The translations under genes were made by a program, and so were the position numbers. The notes under the pieces were generated by a model. That model was given only the letters and a program-made list of their open reading frames with translations, searched no databases and was not told where the DNA came from. 64,000 nucleotides of DNA, taken from Blastochloris viridis (lineage in GTDB: Bacteria > Pseudomonadota > Alphaproteobacteria > Rhizobiales > Xanthobacteraceae). Position 1 is the stretch's first letter; every line of letters starts with the position of its first letter. The stretch spans positions 1,280,001 through 1,344,000 of the forward strand of contig NZ_CP012946.1 of assembly GCF_001402875.1 (NCBI RefSeq). The letters run 5' to 3'. Positions 45,751 to 53,118 of the stretch are shown in pieces.

Positions 45751-48560
45751 CACAGGCGCGCGGCGGATATGGCATCGGCGAGTGGTGTTGGCATGCACGG
45801 CATGCCGCGCCTTGCCGTGTCGTAGACCGTCAGGATGTCTGGGGCGAGACCGCCTATCGCGTCTGGCTGCCTGCCAAGGAGGCCGTCGTGCGGGCGCGCG
45901 GGAAAGACCTGTCGCCGCTGGACGAGGTTCGGCTCACGGTCGATCAGATCCTGCATACGGCGGCCGCGGCGAAGCTGCTTGACGCGCTCGAAGACAATCT
46001 GTTGCTGGCGCCGATCCAGTCGAGCGTCGTGCCGCTGCCGCATCAGCTCTATGCGCTGAACCGGGCGATGAGCCGCGACCGGATCCGCTACCTGCTGGCG
46101 GATGAGGTCGGGCTCGGCAAGACCATCGAAGCCGGTCTCATCCTGCGCGAACTCAAGCTGCGCGGCATGGCCAAGCGGATCCTCGTGGTCGCACCAAAGG
46201 GGCTGGTCCGACAGTGGCAGGCCGAGATGCGGCTCCATTTCGGCGAGACGCTGCAGTACATCGAGCCGGCAGAGCTTTCCGCCTTCCGCCAGTGGCGCAA
46301 TGACGAGGAAAACCTCTGGCGGCTGCATGATCAGGTGATCTGCTCGCTCGATTCCGTGAAGCCGATGGAGGCGCGTCGGGGCTGGAGCCTCGAGCAACTC
46401 AGCACCTACAATCGGGAACGCTTCGAGGATCTGATTTCGGCATCCTGGGATCTCGTCATTATCGACGAGGCCCACCGCATGGGTGGGAGCACGGACCAGG
46501 TCGCGCGCTATAAGCTGGGCGCGGCGCTTGCGGAGGCGGCGCCCTACCTGCTTCTTCTGTCGGCGACGCCCCATCAAGGGAAGACGGACCAGTTCATGCG
46601 GCTTATGCAGCTGGTCGACCGGGATTCCTTTCCCGATGAGAGCAGCGTGACCAGCGAGCGCGTGCGCCCCTTTGTCGTCAGAACCGAGAAGCGCGTCGCG
46701 ATCGACGCCGAAGGCAAGCCTCTCTTCAAGCCGCGCATGACGCGCCTTCATCCGGTCGCCTGGCTCGATCGTCACGCGGCCCAGCAGCAGCTTTACGAGG
46801 CGGTCACCGACTATGTGCGCCACGGCTACAATCAGGCGATGGCCGCAAAGCAGCGGCACATCGGGTTCCTGATGATCCTGATGCAGCGGCTGGTGACATC
46901 CAGCACGGCCGCCATTCGTGCCACGCTCGAAAAGCGCCAGGCTCTGCTGGACAAGCCACCGGCCCAGCCATCGCTTTTCGACACCGCCGATGTCGACGAA
47001 TGGGCGGATCTCGACGGTCAGACGCAGGTGGACATCGCCGTCCAGGCCAAAGGCTGGGAGATGGAGCAAGCGGAAGTCGACACGCTGCTGAAACTCGCCC
47101 GATCCACCGAGGCGCAGGGAACTGACGCCAAAGCCGAAGCGCTGCTGGAGCTGATCTACAAGCTCCAGCAGGAAGAAAACGATCCGGAGTTGAAGGTTCT
47201 GGTGTTCACCGAGTTCGTGCCGACACAGGCGATGCTCGCCGAGTTTCTGGAAAGCCGGGGCTTCTCGATCGCGACGCTCAACGGCGGCATGGATCTCGAC
47301 GCCCGCAGCCGCGCCCAGAAGGCATTCGCGCAAACGGTGCGCGTCCTGATTTCGACCGATGCCGGTGGCGAAGGTCTGAACCTTCAATTCTGCCACGTCA
47401 TCGTCAATTTCGACATGCCATGGAACCCGATGCGGGTCGAACAACGTATCGGCCGCGTCGACCGTATCGGGCAGCCGCATGTCGTCCGCGCGATAAACTT
47501 CGTGCTCGAAGATACGGTCGAGCACCGCGTTCGCGAGGTACTGGAAACCAAGCTTGCGATCATCGCCGAAGAGTTCGGTGTCGACAAAGCCGCGGATGTG
47601 ATGGATTCCGTCGAGGCGGAGCCGCTGTTCGACGAACTGTTCGTCCAGGGATTGCAGAACCCCGACGCCATCGAAGCCAAATGCGATGCCGTGGTTTCGC
47701 AGCTGCAGTCAACGATCGCGGAAACCCGCAAGAGCAGCGAGCTCCTTGCTGACAGCCATGACCTTGATGCCGACGATGCGCGGAAATGGCGGGATCATCC
47801 GGCGCAATTCTGGCTTGAGCGGGCGATCACGACCGGACTGCCATCGAGGGGCGGTGAAGCGACCAAGGATGGTCACGCATGGCGGGTTCGCTGGGGCGAT
47901 GGTAGCGAGACTGCCTCGATTTGCTTCGACGCGCGAACCGCCGAAGGCAATCCGGCGATCGAGTGGGTAACCCTTGAGGATCCCCGAGCTCGCGCACTGA
48001 TCAGCGACCTGCCGCGCTGCGTGGCAGGCCAGCCCATGCCGATCGTTCGGATCGCCGGACTGCCTGAAAGCGTCCGTGGGGTCTGGTCGTTATGGGAGAT
48101 CAGCTTGTCTGCGGACGATTTCAGTCGGCGACGCTTCATGCCCGTGTTCGTAAACGATGAGGGACGCACCTTCTTGCCGACAGCCAAGCGCATCTGGGAT
48201 CTGCTGCTCACCGAACAGGTGACGTTGGTCGGACCGCCAGCGATCTCGGATGTGGCGGCTTGGTTCGAAAAATCGAGCGGCGCTGCCATGGTCCAAGGCG
48301 AGCGCATATTCTCCGATCTTGCCGGAGCGCACAAAACCCGCATTCAGGAAGAACGCGAGCGCGCCCAATACGCTTATGAAGCCCGGCATCAAGCCGTTGG
48401 CCGCATCGGCCTTCAGAATGTGAGAGAGCATCGTCGAAAGCGCCTTCAGGTGGACCACGACATCCGCATGGCGCAGCTTGATGCCTCCGAGGCCTACGCT
48501 CCCGATCTCAATGCCATCCTGGTGTTGCGCATCGGGGAGATTTCGGCAGGTGCATCATGA
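45747..48560 (+). CDS. brxHII: BREX-3 SNF2-type helicase BrxHII
   Basis: A 937-residue superfamily-2 DNA-dependent ATPase. Walker A is LADEVGLGKTIEAGLIL (about 115-131) and the DEAH box VIIDEAHRMGG is near 237. The helicase-C motifs DAGGEGLNLQ and QRIGRVDRIGQ lie near 540-575, and a coiled-coil-like region (EERERAQYAYEARHQAVGRI) is near the end. The start is GTG inside the pglX stop (GTGA). The architecture fits BrxHII, the helicase specific to BREX type 3; DrmD of DISARM is related, but the pglZ and brxC neighbours decide for BREX. It probably remodels or translocates on DNA for the complex. Confidence 0.85.
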   Translation: MTQARGGYGIGEWCWHARHAAPCRVVDRQDVWGETAYRVWLPAKEAVVRARGKDLSPLDEVRLTVDQILHTAAAAKLLDALEDNLLLAPIQSSVVPLPHQLYALNRAMSRDRIRYLLADEVGLGKTIEAGLILRELKLRGMAKRILVVAPKGLVRQWQAEMRLHFGETLQYIEPAELSAFRQWRNDEENLWRLHDQVICSLDSVKPMEARRGWSLEQLSTYNRERFEDLISASWDLVIIDEAHRMGGSTDQVARYKLGAALAEAAPYLLLLSATPHQGKTDQFMRLMQLVDRDSFPDESSVTSERVRPFVVRTEKRVAIDAEGKPLFKPRMTRLHPVAWLDRHAAQQQLYEAVTDYVRHGYNQAMAAKQRHIGFLMILMQRLVTSSTAAIRATLEKRQALLDKPPAQPSLFDTADVDEWADLDGQTQVDIAVQAKGWEMEQAEVDTLLKLARSTEAQGTDAKAEALLELIYKLQQEENDPELKVLVFTEFVPTQAMLAEFLESRGFSIATLNGGMDLDARSRAQKAFAQTVRVLISTDAGGEGLNLQFCHVIVNFDMPWNPMRVEQRIGRVDRIGQPHVVRAINFVLEDTVEHRVREVLETKLAIIAEEFGVDKAADVMDSVEAEPLFDELFVQGLQNPDAIEAKCDAVVSQLQSTIAETRKSSELLADSHDLDADDARKWRDHPAQFWLERAITTGLPSRGGEATKDGHAWRVRWGDGSETASICFDARTAEGNPAIEWVTLEDPRARALISDLPRCVAGQPMPIVRIAGLPESVRGVWSLWEISLSADDFSRRRFMPVFVNDEGRTFLPTAKRIWDLLLTEQVTLVGPPAISDVAAWFEKSSGAAMVQGERIFSDLAGAHKTRIQEERERAQYAYEARHQAVGRIGLQNVREHRRKRLQVDHDIRMAQLDASEAYAPDLNAILVLRIGEISAGAS

Positions 48561-50551
48561 GCGCCTGGATTGATCGGATCGTGCATGATTTTCCTGTCGA
48601 CTTGTCCCACTTCTGGATTGCATGCGATCCGGACGATCTTCTCTTGGATGAACGGATACTGCTGAGCCTTCGAGAGCGGGGCTTCGAAGTCCTGCCTTTT
48701 GAGGATTCTATAGCCTTTCGAACAGAGTACGAAGAGCGCTATCGAGCAGCGTGGGACCGGGGAGAGGATGGATCTGCCAAAGCGCTGATCTTGCAGCTCA
48801 ATGGCAGCGATGTGAACGTGTTGCCTTGGGACTACATCCGCGACGGGCGACAGGTCCGTTTGGGCTTGGCAGACCTGTTTCCCAAGCTCAGTTATAGTGT
48901 GATCCGACGAATTGGCTCCGAATACCACGAGGCGCTGTTTGCAGCCCACAATCGGCATGGGACGCACCCTTTGGGTGAGAGTGCCACCAAAGATTTCATC
49001 CTTACGCACATCTTCCGCATCAGCCCATATTTGCTCAACCGCCCCGAAGATTTCTGGCGAGAAGTCTTACGCCTGCACTACCGCGGATCTGGCCTGCCGG
49101 ATCTCCTCGCGGATCATGTATCTGCAATTCTGAGCGAAACCACGCTTGTAGATCTTCCGGTTGCCGAGTTGCTCTCCTCGAAGAGCTACATGGTGCGTGT
49201 CGTGCAAGATGCCTGGGAGCGCTTTCTGGGGCAGTACGGCGTCCACAGCTCTCGAAGCTCGGATGCAGAGCCGACAGAGGCGTTTAGCGCAATTGCTGTT
49301 CCGTTTGAGCATCCGGATGTCCGGATGATCGTGGACACGATGTTTCTTGAGGGAACACTCCAGCCGGTAACCATCAAAGGCTCTCCCATTGGCATCCCGG
49401 ATTGGGCCAAGGTGGGGCTCATCAGTGATCCCAATGCGCTTGCCGATCTCGTCCGTGATGGAGTGACGAGGATTTCCGGGGAGCTGCCTAGCATAGATTC
49501 TTCGCATCGTGACTGGGGCGATCTCGCGCGCCGATTGGGCGAGGTGATCTTCAGGTTCCATAGCTTGAACGCGAGCCTCGCAGATACCGTATTGAAACAA
49601 GTCCGGCAGTTACAACATGAAGCAGATGAACGACTAAAAGCATGGATTTTGAATCATTTCGCTGATCTGCCGTCCCTGCCTGCCGCGAAAGCGCCAGTAA
49701 TGGTTCACCATGTGCCAAGGTTTCTCGCGCTACGCCGCAACGCTGGCGAGGATCGCATTGCACTTCTTGTGTTCGATGGCCTCGCGATGGATCAGTGGAT
49801 CCAGATCCGTGAGTATCTCACGGAGCGCGTTCCGGGATTTGCAGTAGAAGACGGTGCTTGCTTCGCCTGGCTTCCAACTCTCACATCGGTCTCCCGGCAG
49901 GCGCTTTTTTCCGGTTTGAAGCCACGAGAATTCGCGGGCTCCATCTCGACGACGTCTCAAGAGCCGTTGCTGTGGGAGCGGTTCTGGCAGGAAAATGGTC
50001 TACGCAAGCCGGAGATCTACTATCAGAAGAGCCTCAAGCGGAATGCTCAACTGACTGAATTGGAAGACGCTATTTCCCACCCGGCCACGAAGGTCGCCGG
50101 AATAGTCGTCGATATGGTCGACGAAATCGTCCACGGCGCGATGTTGGGCAAGCGAGGTATTGCCGGGCAGATCAGCGCTTGGTGCGACACCGGGTTCGTT
50201 GAGGAGCTATTCCTGATGCTCGCAAGGCACGGGTATCAGATCTACCTCACCGCTGACCACGGAAATGTCGAAGCGGAAGGAATTGGTCGGCTCAATCAAG
50301 GAGTTGTTTCGGAAGTAAGAGGTGAGAGGGTGCGGACATATCGCAGTGATGCCCTCGCTGAATCAGTGCCCGAGGGAATTGACGGCTTTCGTTTCGATAT
50401 CGCTGGACTACCGTCCGACTTCTTGCCGCTATACGCCGGCACCCGGGGAGCATTCGTTCCGAAGGGAGACCAGATCGTCGCGCACGGTGGAATCTCCGTA
50501 GAGGAAGTGATCGTTCCATTCGTAAAAATAACAATCAAGAGATCTACTTGA
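48557..50551 (+). CDS. pglZ: BREX-3 alkaline-phosphatase-like PglZ
   Basis: A 664-residue PglZ-domain protein of the alkaline phosphatase superfamily. The first about 390 residues are the variable N-terminal part. The PglZ core starts near 395, with the metal-binding Asp in LLVFDGLAMDQW (about 404) and TADHGN near 565. PglZ is present in all BREX types and needed for defence; metal-dependent phosphodiesterase activity has been reported for some members. It overlaps brxHII by four bases and brxA by one. Base composition is lower in GC than brxHII, in line with a mosaic operon. Confidence 0.88.
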   Translation: MSAWIDRIVHDFPVDLSHFWIACDPDDLLLDERILLSLRERGFEVLPFEDSIAFRTEYEERYRAAWDRGEDGSAKALILQLNGSDVNVLPWDYIRDGRQVRLGLADLFPKLSYSVIRRIGSEYHEALFAAHNRHGTHPLGESATKDFILTHIFRISPYLLNRPEDFWREVLRLHYRGSGLPDLLADHVSAILSETTLVDLPVAELLSSKSYMVRVVQDAWERFLGQYGVHSSRSSDAEPTEAFSAIAVPFEHPDVRMIVDTMFLEGTLQPVTIKGSPIGIPDWAKVGLISDPNALADLVRDGVTRISGELPSIDSSHRDWGDLARRLGEVIFRFHSLNASLADTVLKQVRQLQHEADERLKAWILNHFADLPSLPAAKAPVMVHHVPRFLALRRNAGEDRIALLVFDGLAMDQWIQIREYLTERVPGFAVEDGACFAWLPTLTSVSRQALFSGLKPREFAGSISTTSQEPLLWERFWQENGLRKPEIYYQKSLKRNAQLTELEDAISHPATKVAGIVVDMVDEIVHGAMLGKRGIAGQISAWCDTGFVEELFLMLARHGYQIYLTADHGNVEAEGIGRLNQGVVSEVRGERVRTYRSDALAESVPEGIDGFRFDIAGLPSDFLPLYAGTRGAFVPKGDQIVAHGGISVEEVIVPFVKITIKRST

Positions 50552-51270
50552 TGAAGTTGCCTGCACCTCAGATCGGATTTGACCGTTTCATCAAACTGGA
50601 ATGGGCGGAAGCTGCGCTTCGCGTGAGGGCTGGCGTTTCAAATCTTGATGATCTTGCCAAAGTTCTAGACGCATCTCACCACGGTACTGCTGCGAAGAAA
50701 AAGACACGAACGGTGCTGAATCGGCTGTGGCTGGAGCCGCTGCGTTCAGACTTAGTCGAGTTCGCGGATCGCGGGGCCAAAATTTATCGGGATGGGCCGG
50801 ATATTTCTGTTCCTGCCATGACTTGGGGGATGGCGTTGGCCACTTATCCATTTTTTGGGAAAGTGGCAGAGATCGTTGGCAGGCTCACCGCTCTGCAAGG
50901 CGAATGCACCTCCGCTGAAATCCACAGAAGAATGGCTGAAATCTATGGAGAACGCGAGGGAACGCGCCGCATGACGAACATGGTCCTTCAATCTCAAGCC
51001 AGTTGGGGTGCCATCGAGAGACTTGAGAATGGCAAAAGGATTGTCCGCAAGAAATCAATCGATCTCCATGGGTCACCAGTCGCAGCGTGGCTGGCAGAAG
51101 CATGCTTGAGATACGCTGGTCGCAGCCTGCCAGTGGCAAGCCTCGACTCAAACCCAATGATATACCCGTTCGCGCTGGGAGGCTCCATCTCGTACCGTCT
51201 CTCGAAATCGTCCACCGTCGAGATGCGCGTCGACGGCACAGGTAATCAGGTTATCGGTCTGTCGAGTTGA
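50551..51270 (+). CDS. brxA: BREX protein BrxA
   Basis: A 239-residue protein, the last gene of the operon. The helical N-terminus (AEAALRVRAGVSNLDDLAKVLD) and the wHTH-like middle (ECTSAEIHRRMAEIYGEREG) fit BrxA (DUF1819-like), described as a DNA-binding member of BREX related in fold to the RNA polymerase-binding antiterminator NusB. Its place after pglZ is that of type 3 systems. ATG 50551 overlaps the pglZ stop; a TTG lies three bases earlier. Its 3' end overlaps the spanin gene of the neighbouring prophage tail-to-tail by 20 bp. Confidence 0.78.
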   Translation: MKLPAPQIGFDRFIKLEWAEAALRVRAGVSNLDDLAKVLDASHHGTAAKKKTRTVLNRLWLEPLRSDLVEFADRGAKIYRDGPDISVPAMTWGMALATYPFFGKVAEIVGRLTALQGECTSAEIHRRMAEIYGEREGTRRMTNMVLQSQASWGAIERLENGKRIVRKKSIDLHGSPVAAWLAEACLRYAGRSLPVASLDSNPMIYPFALGGSISYRLSKSSTVEMRVDGTGNQVIGLSS

Positions 51271-51550
51271 CCTTTCTATCTGACAACGTCTCATGCGAGT
51301 TCATTTTCGCGCTACAAGCCCGTGCCTGATCGCGCAGCTTGGCATAGTCCAGCATCGCCCGTTCAAGCGCCGCGCCGGGTGGCAGGCGTTGGATTTCATC
51401 GGCGAGCCGCGCCTGGAAAGCGCGGTCGTAAGCCGTAACCGGTGGGCAGACGACTGACGGCCTAGAAGGTGCCGCCGCGCAGGCGGTCAGCGAGAGCGTC
51501 GCGATCACAAGGAGCGGCAGCGCCTGCTTCGAGCATGCGGTCCTTTGCAT
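51251..51550 (-). CDS. Rz1-like outer-membrane spanin lipoprotein
   Basis: A 99-residue protein. A lipoprotein signal ends at a Cys (LLVIATLSLTAC), followed by a Pro/Ser-rich segment and a short helical stretch (ERAMLDYAKLRDQARAC). The gene starts inside the Rz-like gene in another frame, the classical Rz/Rz1 arrangement. The last about 20 residues (KMNSHETLSDRKVN…) look foreign and fall where the prophage meets brxA, so the natural C-terminus may have been altered by the junction. It would join the outer membrane to Rz to break the envelope at lysis. Confidence 0.7.
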   Translation of the reverse strand: MQRTACSKQALPLLVIATLSLTACAAAPSRPSVVCPPVTAYDRAFQARLADEIQRLPPGAALERAMLDYAKLRDQARACSAKMNSHETLSDRKVNSTDR

Positions 51551-51695
51551 CGGAGGCCTCCTTCTGGGATTTGAGTTCGACCTCGCGGGCTTTCGCCGCC
51601 TCGGCGGCGGCGCCCGCCTTGCGGCCAGCGGCGAAGATCGCCGCGGTGGCGATGACCACCGCGACGATGAAAACAAGAGCGAACCAACCGGTCAC
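51462..51695 (-). CDS. Rz-like inner-membrane spanin
   Basis: A 77-residue protein with one N-terminal membrane helix (WFALVFIVAVVIATAAIFAA) and a short helical, charged periplasmic part (AEAAKAREVELKSQKEASDA). It overlaps the Rz1-like lipoprotein gene in another frame, and its ATG overlaps the holin stop. This pairing identifies it as the inner-membrane spanin; it is short for the family. Confidence 0.68.
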   Translation of the reverse strand: MTGWFALVFIVAVVIATAAIFAAGRKAGAAAEAAKAREVELKSQKEASDAKDRMLEAGAAAPCDRDALADRLRGGTF

Positions 51696-51889
51696 TTGCT
51701 CGCCCCGGTGATCCCGGCCCGCAGCGTGCCGAGGCCGAGCGCGGCGAGGATCTGGGTGAGCCAGTCGGACCCGACATCGACGCCCGGCACATCAATGCCG
51801 AGACCCTTCTCGACGACCACGACGAGAACGAGCACGGCGGCGATGATGTAGGTGCGGTAGCCCGCACCGAATTGAAGAACGGCGTTCAT
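51692..51889 (-). CDS. Small holin-like membrane protein
   Basis: A 65-residue protein with one strong membrane helix (TYIIAAVLVLVVVVEKGLGI) and a second weaker hydrophobic stretch near the end (LTQILAALGLGTLRAGITGA). The ATG at 51889 has ttggag upstream; a TTG at 51901 is less likely. It lies between the cell-wall hydrolase and the spanin genes, as expected of a holin. No family can be assigned by eye. Confidence 0.65.
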   Translation of the reverse strand: MNAVLQFGAGYRTYIIAAVLVLVVVVEKGLGIDVPGVDVGSDWLTQILAALGLGTLRAGITGASK

Positions 51890-51914
51890 GGAAATCTCCA
51901 AGGTTCAAGTTGGA

Positions 51915-52484
51915 TCAGGCCTCGTTGACGGAGAGGCTTCCGCTCGCAGCGAGAGGGATCGTGCGGACGTTCGCGGGCTGGGCGCGATAGGCCGGGCGGC
52001 GAACTGCCACGAGCCGGTTGCGCGACAGCCGGGTGATCGAGACGCGATCGGATTGATTGCCGCCGAGAACGTGGAAGGCCGAGGCATCATGGCCGACATA
52101 GAGCCCGACGTGCCCGCCGCCGCTGCGCTTGAAGACCAGCACGTCGCCGAGCGCGGCTTGCCTGCGGTCGATGCCGACGCCCCATGTCGCCCACGACAGC
52201 GCCCACAGGTAGGTCGCCGGCGGGACGCGCTCCGGCCGCCGCTCGGTGTTCGCCCGGTGGGCGACGATGGCGACGAACAGCCCGCACCACGGCACGGCGT
52301 CATGGCCGTAATCACCGATGCGATAAGTGCCGACACCGGTTTCCACGAGTTCGCGCTGCCAACCGAGAATGCGGGGGTTGTCGGCAGCGCCCGGTGCTTC
52401 GAGTACGCCGTATTCCTTCAATGCCTCGATGATCATGCGCGGGCCGGGCTCGGCCTCGAGCCAACGGTAGTCCTTCGGCAACAT
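51915..52484 (-). CDS. TIGR02594-type cell-wall hydrolase (phage endolysin)
   Basis: A 189-residue CHAP/NlpC-like cysteine peptidase. The catalytic Cys is in AVPWCGLFVAIVAHR (about residue 67) and the His in GGHVGLYVGHDAS. The N-terminal helix region (EALKEYGVLEAPGAADNPRI, then LGWQRELV) is typical of the TIGR02594 group. It would cleave peptide bonds in peptidoglycan during lysis. It replaces the GH108 muramidase of the left prophage segment. Confidence 0.82.
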   Translation of the reverse strand: MLPKDYRWLEAEPGPRMIIEALKEYGVLEAPGAADNPRILGWQRELVETGVGTYRIGDYGHDAVPWCGLFVAIVAHRANTERRPERVPPATYLWALSWATWGVGIDRRQAALGDVLVFKRSGGGHVGLYVGHDASAFHVLGGNQSDRVSITRLSRNRLVAVRRPAYRAQPANVRTIPLAASGSLSVNEA

Positions 52485-52506
52485 GGAGAGCTCTCCAGAA
52501 ACGACG

Positions 52507-52529
52507 AAGCCCGCCGGAGGGGCGGGCTT
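52507..52529. terminator. Hairpin before the right lysis cassette
   Basis: aagcccgcc (52507-52515) pairs with ggcgggctt (52521-52529). It holds the same relative position as the strong terminator at 10741-10763 in the left segment, just before the first endolysin gene. The T tract on the minus strand is poor, so it may attenuate rather than stop transcription. Confidence 0.45.
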
Positions 52530-52559
52530 TCGTGGGATGGAACTGGCTGGTGGGTTGGA

Positions 52560-52901
52560 TCAGGCGTGCTTGTGTCCGTCCCAGTGGTTTTCGAGACGGT
52601 CAATGCGCTCGCGGAACTCGATCAACGTCGCCTTGATCTGACCGATGTCGGTCCGGGCTTCGGCGACAACCTTGCGGCCGGCGATGTCGTTCGAGATGTC
52701 AGCCTTGAGCTGGGCGATCTCTCTGGCGATCGATGAGAAGCTGCCATCAATGCTGGTGAAGCGCCCTGACAGCCACCAGGCGACGCGAACCAGGACGACA
52801 ATCAAGACCAGCAGTTCGAGCACGAGACTGCCCGCGACCATCCAGGTCATGGTGAGGGTTTCGGGGGCGACGGTGACCGCCGCGGCGGGGGCGCCGGACA
52901 T
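52560..52901 (-). CDS. Small phage membrane protein with coiled coil
   Basis: A 113-residue protein with one membrane helix (WMVAGSLVLELLVLIVVLVR, about 19-38) and then a long amphipathic helix (IAREIAQLKADISND, IKATLIEFRERIDRLENHWD). It resembles in layout the small phage-encoded membrane proteins placed between tail and lysis genes. It is absent from the left segment. The start at 52901 has ggaggtc before it. Function is unknown. Confidence 0.65.
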   Translation of the reverse strand: MSGAPAAAVTVAPETLTMTWMVAGSLVLELLVLIVVLVRVAWWLSGRFTSIDGSFSSIAREIAQLKADISNDIAGRKVVAEARTDIGQIKATLIEFRERIDRLENHWDGHKHA

Positions 52902-52927
52902 GGCGAGACCTCCTGGAACTTGGGTGA

Positions 52928-52996
52928 GCGGACGTGGGTAGGCGGACGTGGGTAGGCGGACCTGGGGGGCGGACCTGGGTTGGCAGACTTGGGGTT
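52928..52996. repeat. Short imperfect tandem repeat, 14-bp unit
   Basis: About five consecutive units of 14 bp (gcggacgtgggtag, with the last units diverged) lie between the 735-residue gene and the small membrane-protein gene. It is non-coding as far as can be seen. It could mark a slipped-strand or recombination-prone site at the junction between tail and lysis modules. Confidence 0.65.
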
Positions 52997-53118
52997 GCCG
53001 AACAGTGGCGCCACGGGCGGCAACGGGCGCGGTTGCGGCGCCGGCCGCACCATCATGCGGACCATGCGCCTTGGCGCCGTGTGGCCACCTATGGCGCGAC
53101 AAACGCGGGCGCATTTCG

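Noticed and set aside
52928..52996. CRISPR-like array
   Set aside because: The 14-bp units are directly adjacent with no spacers and no cas genes are present. It is a simple tandem repeat.
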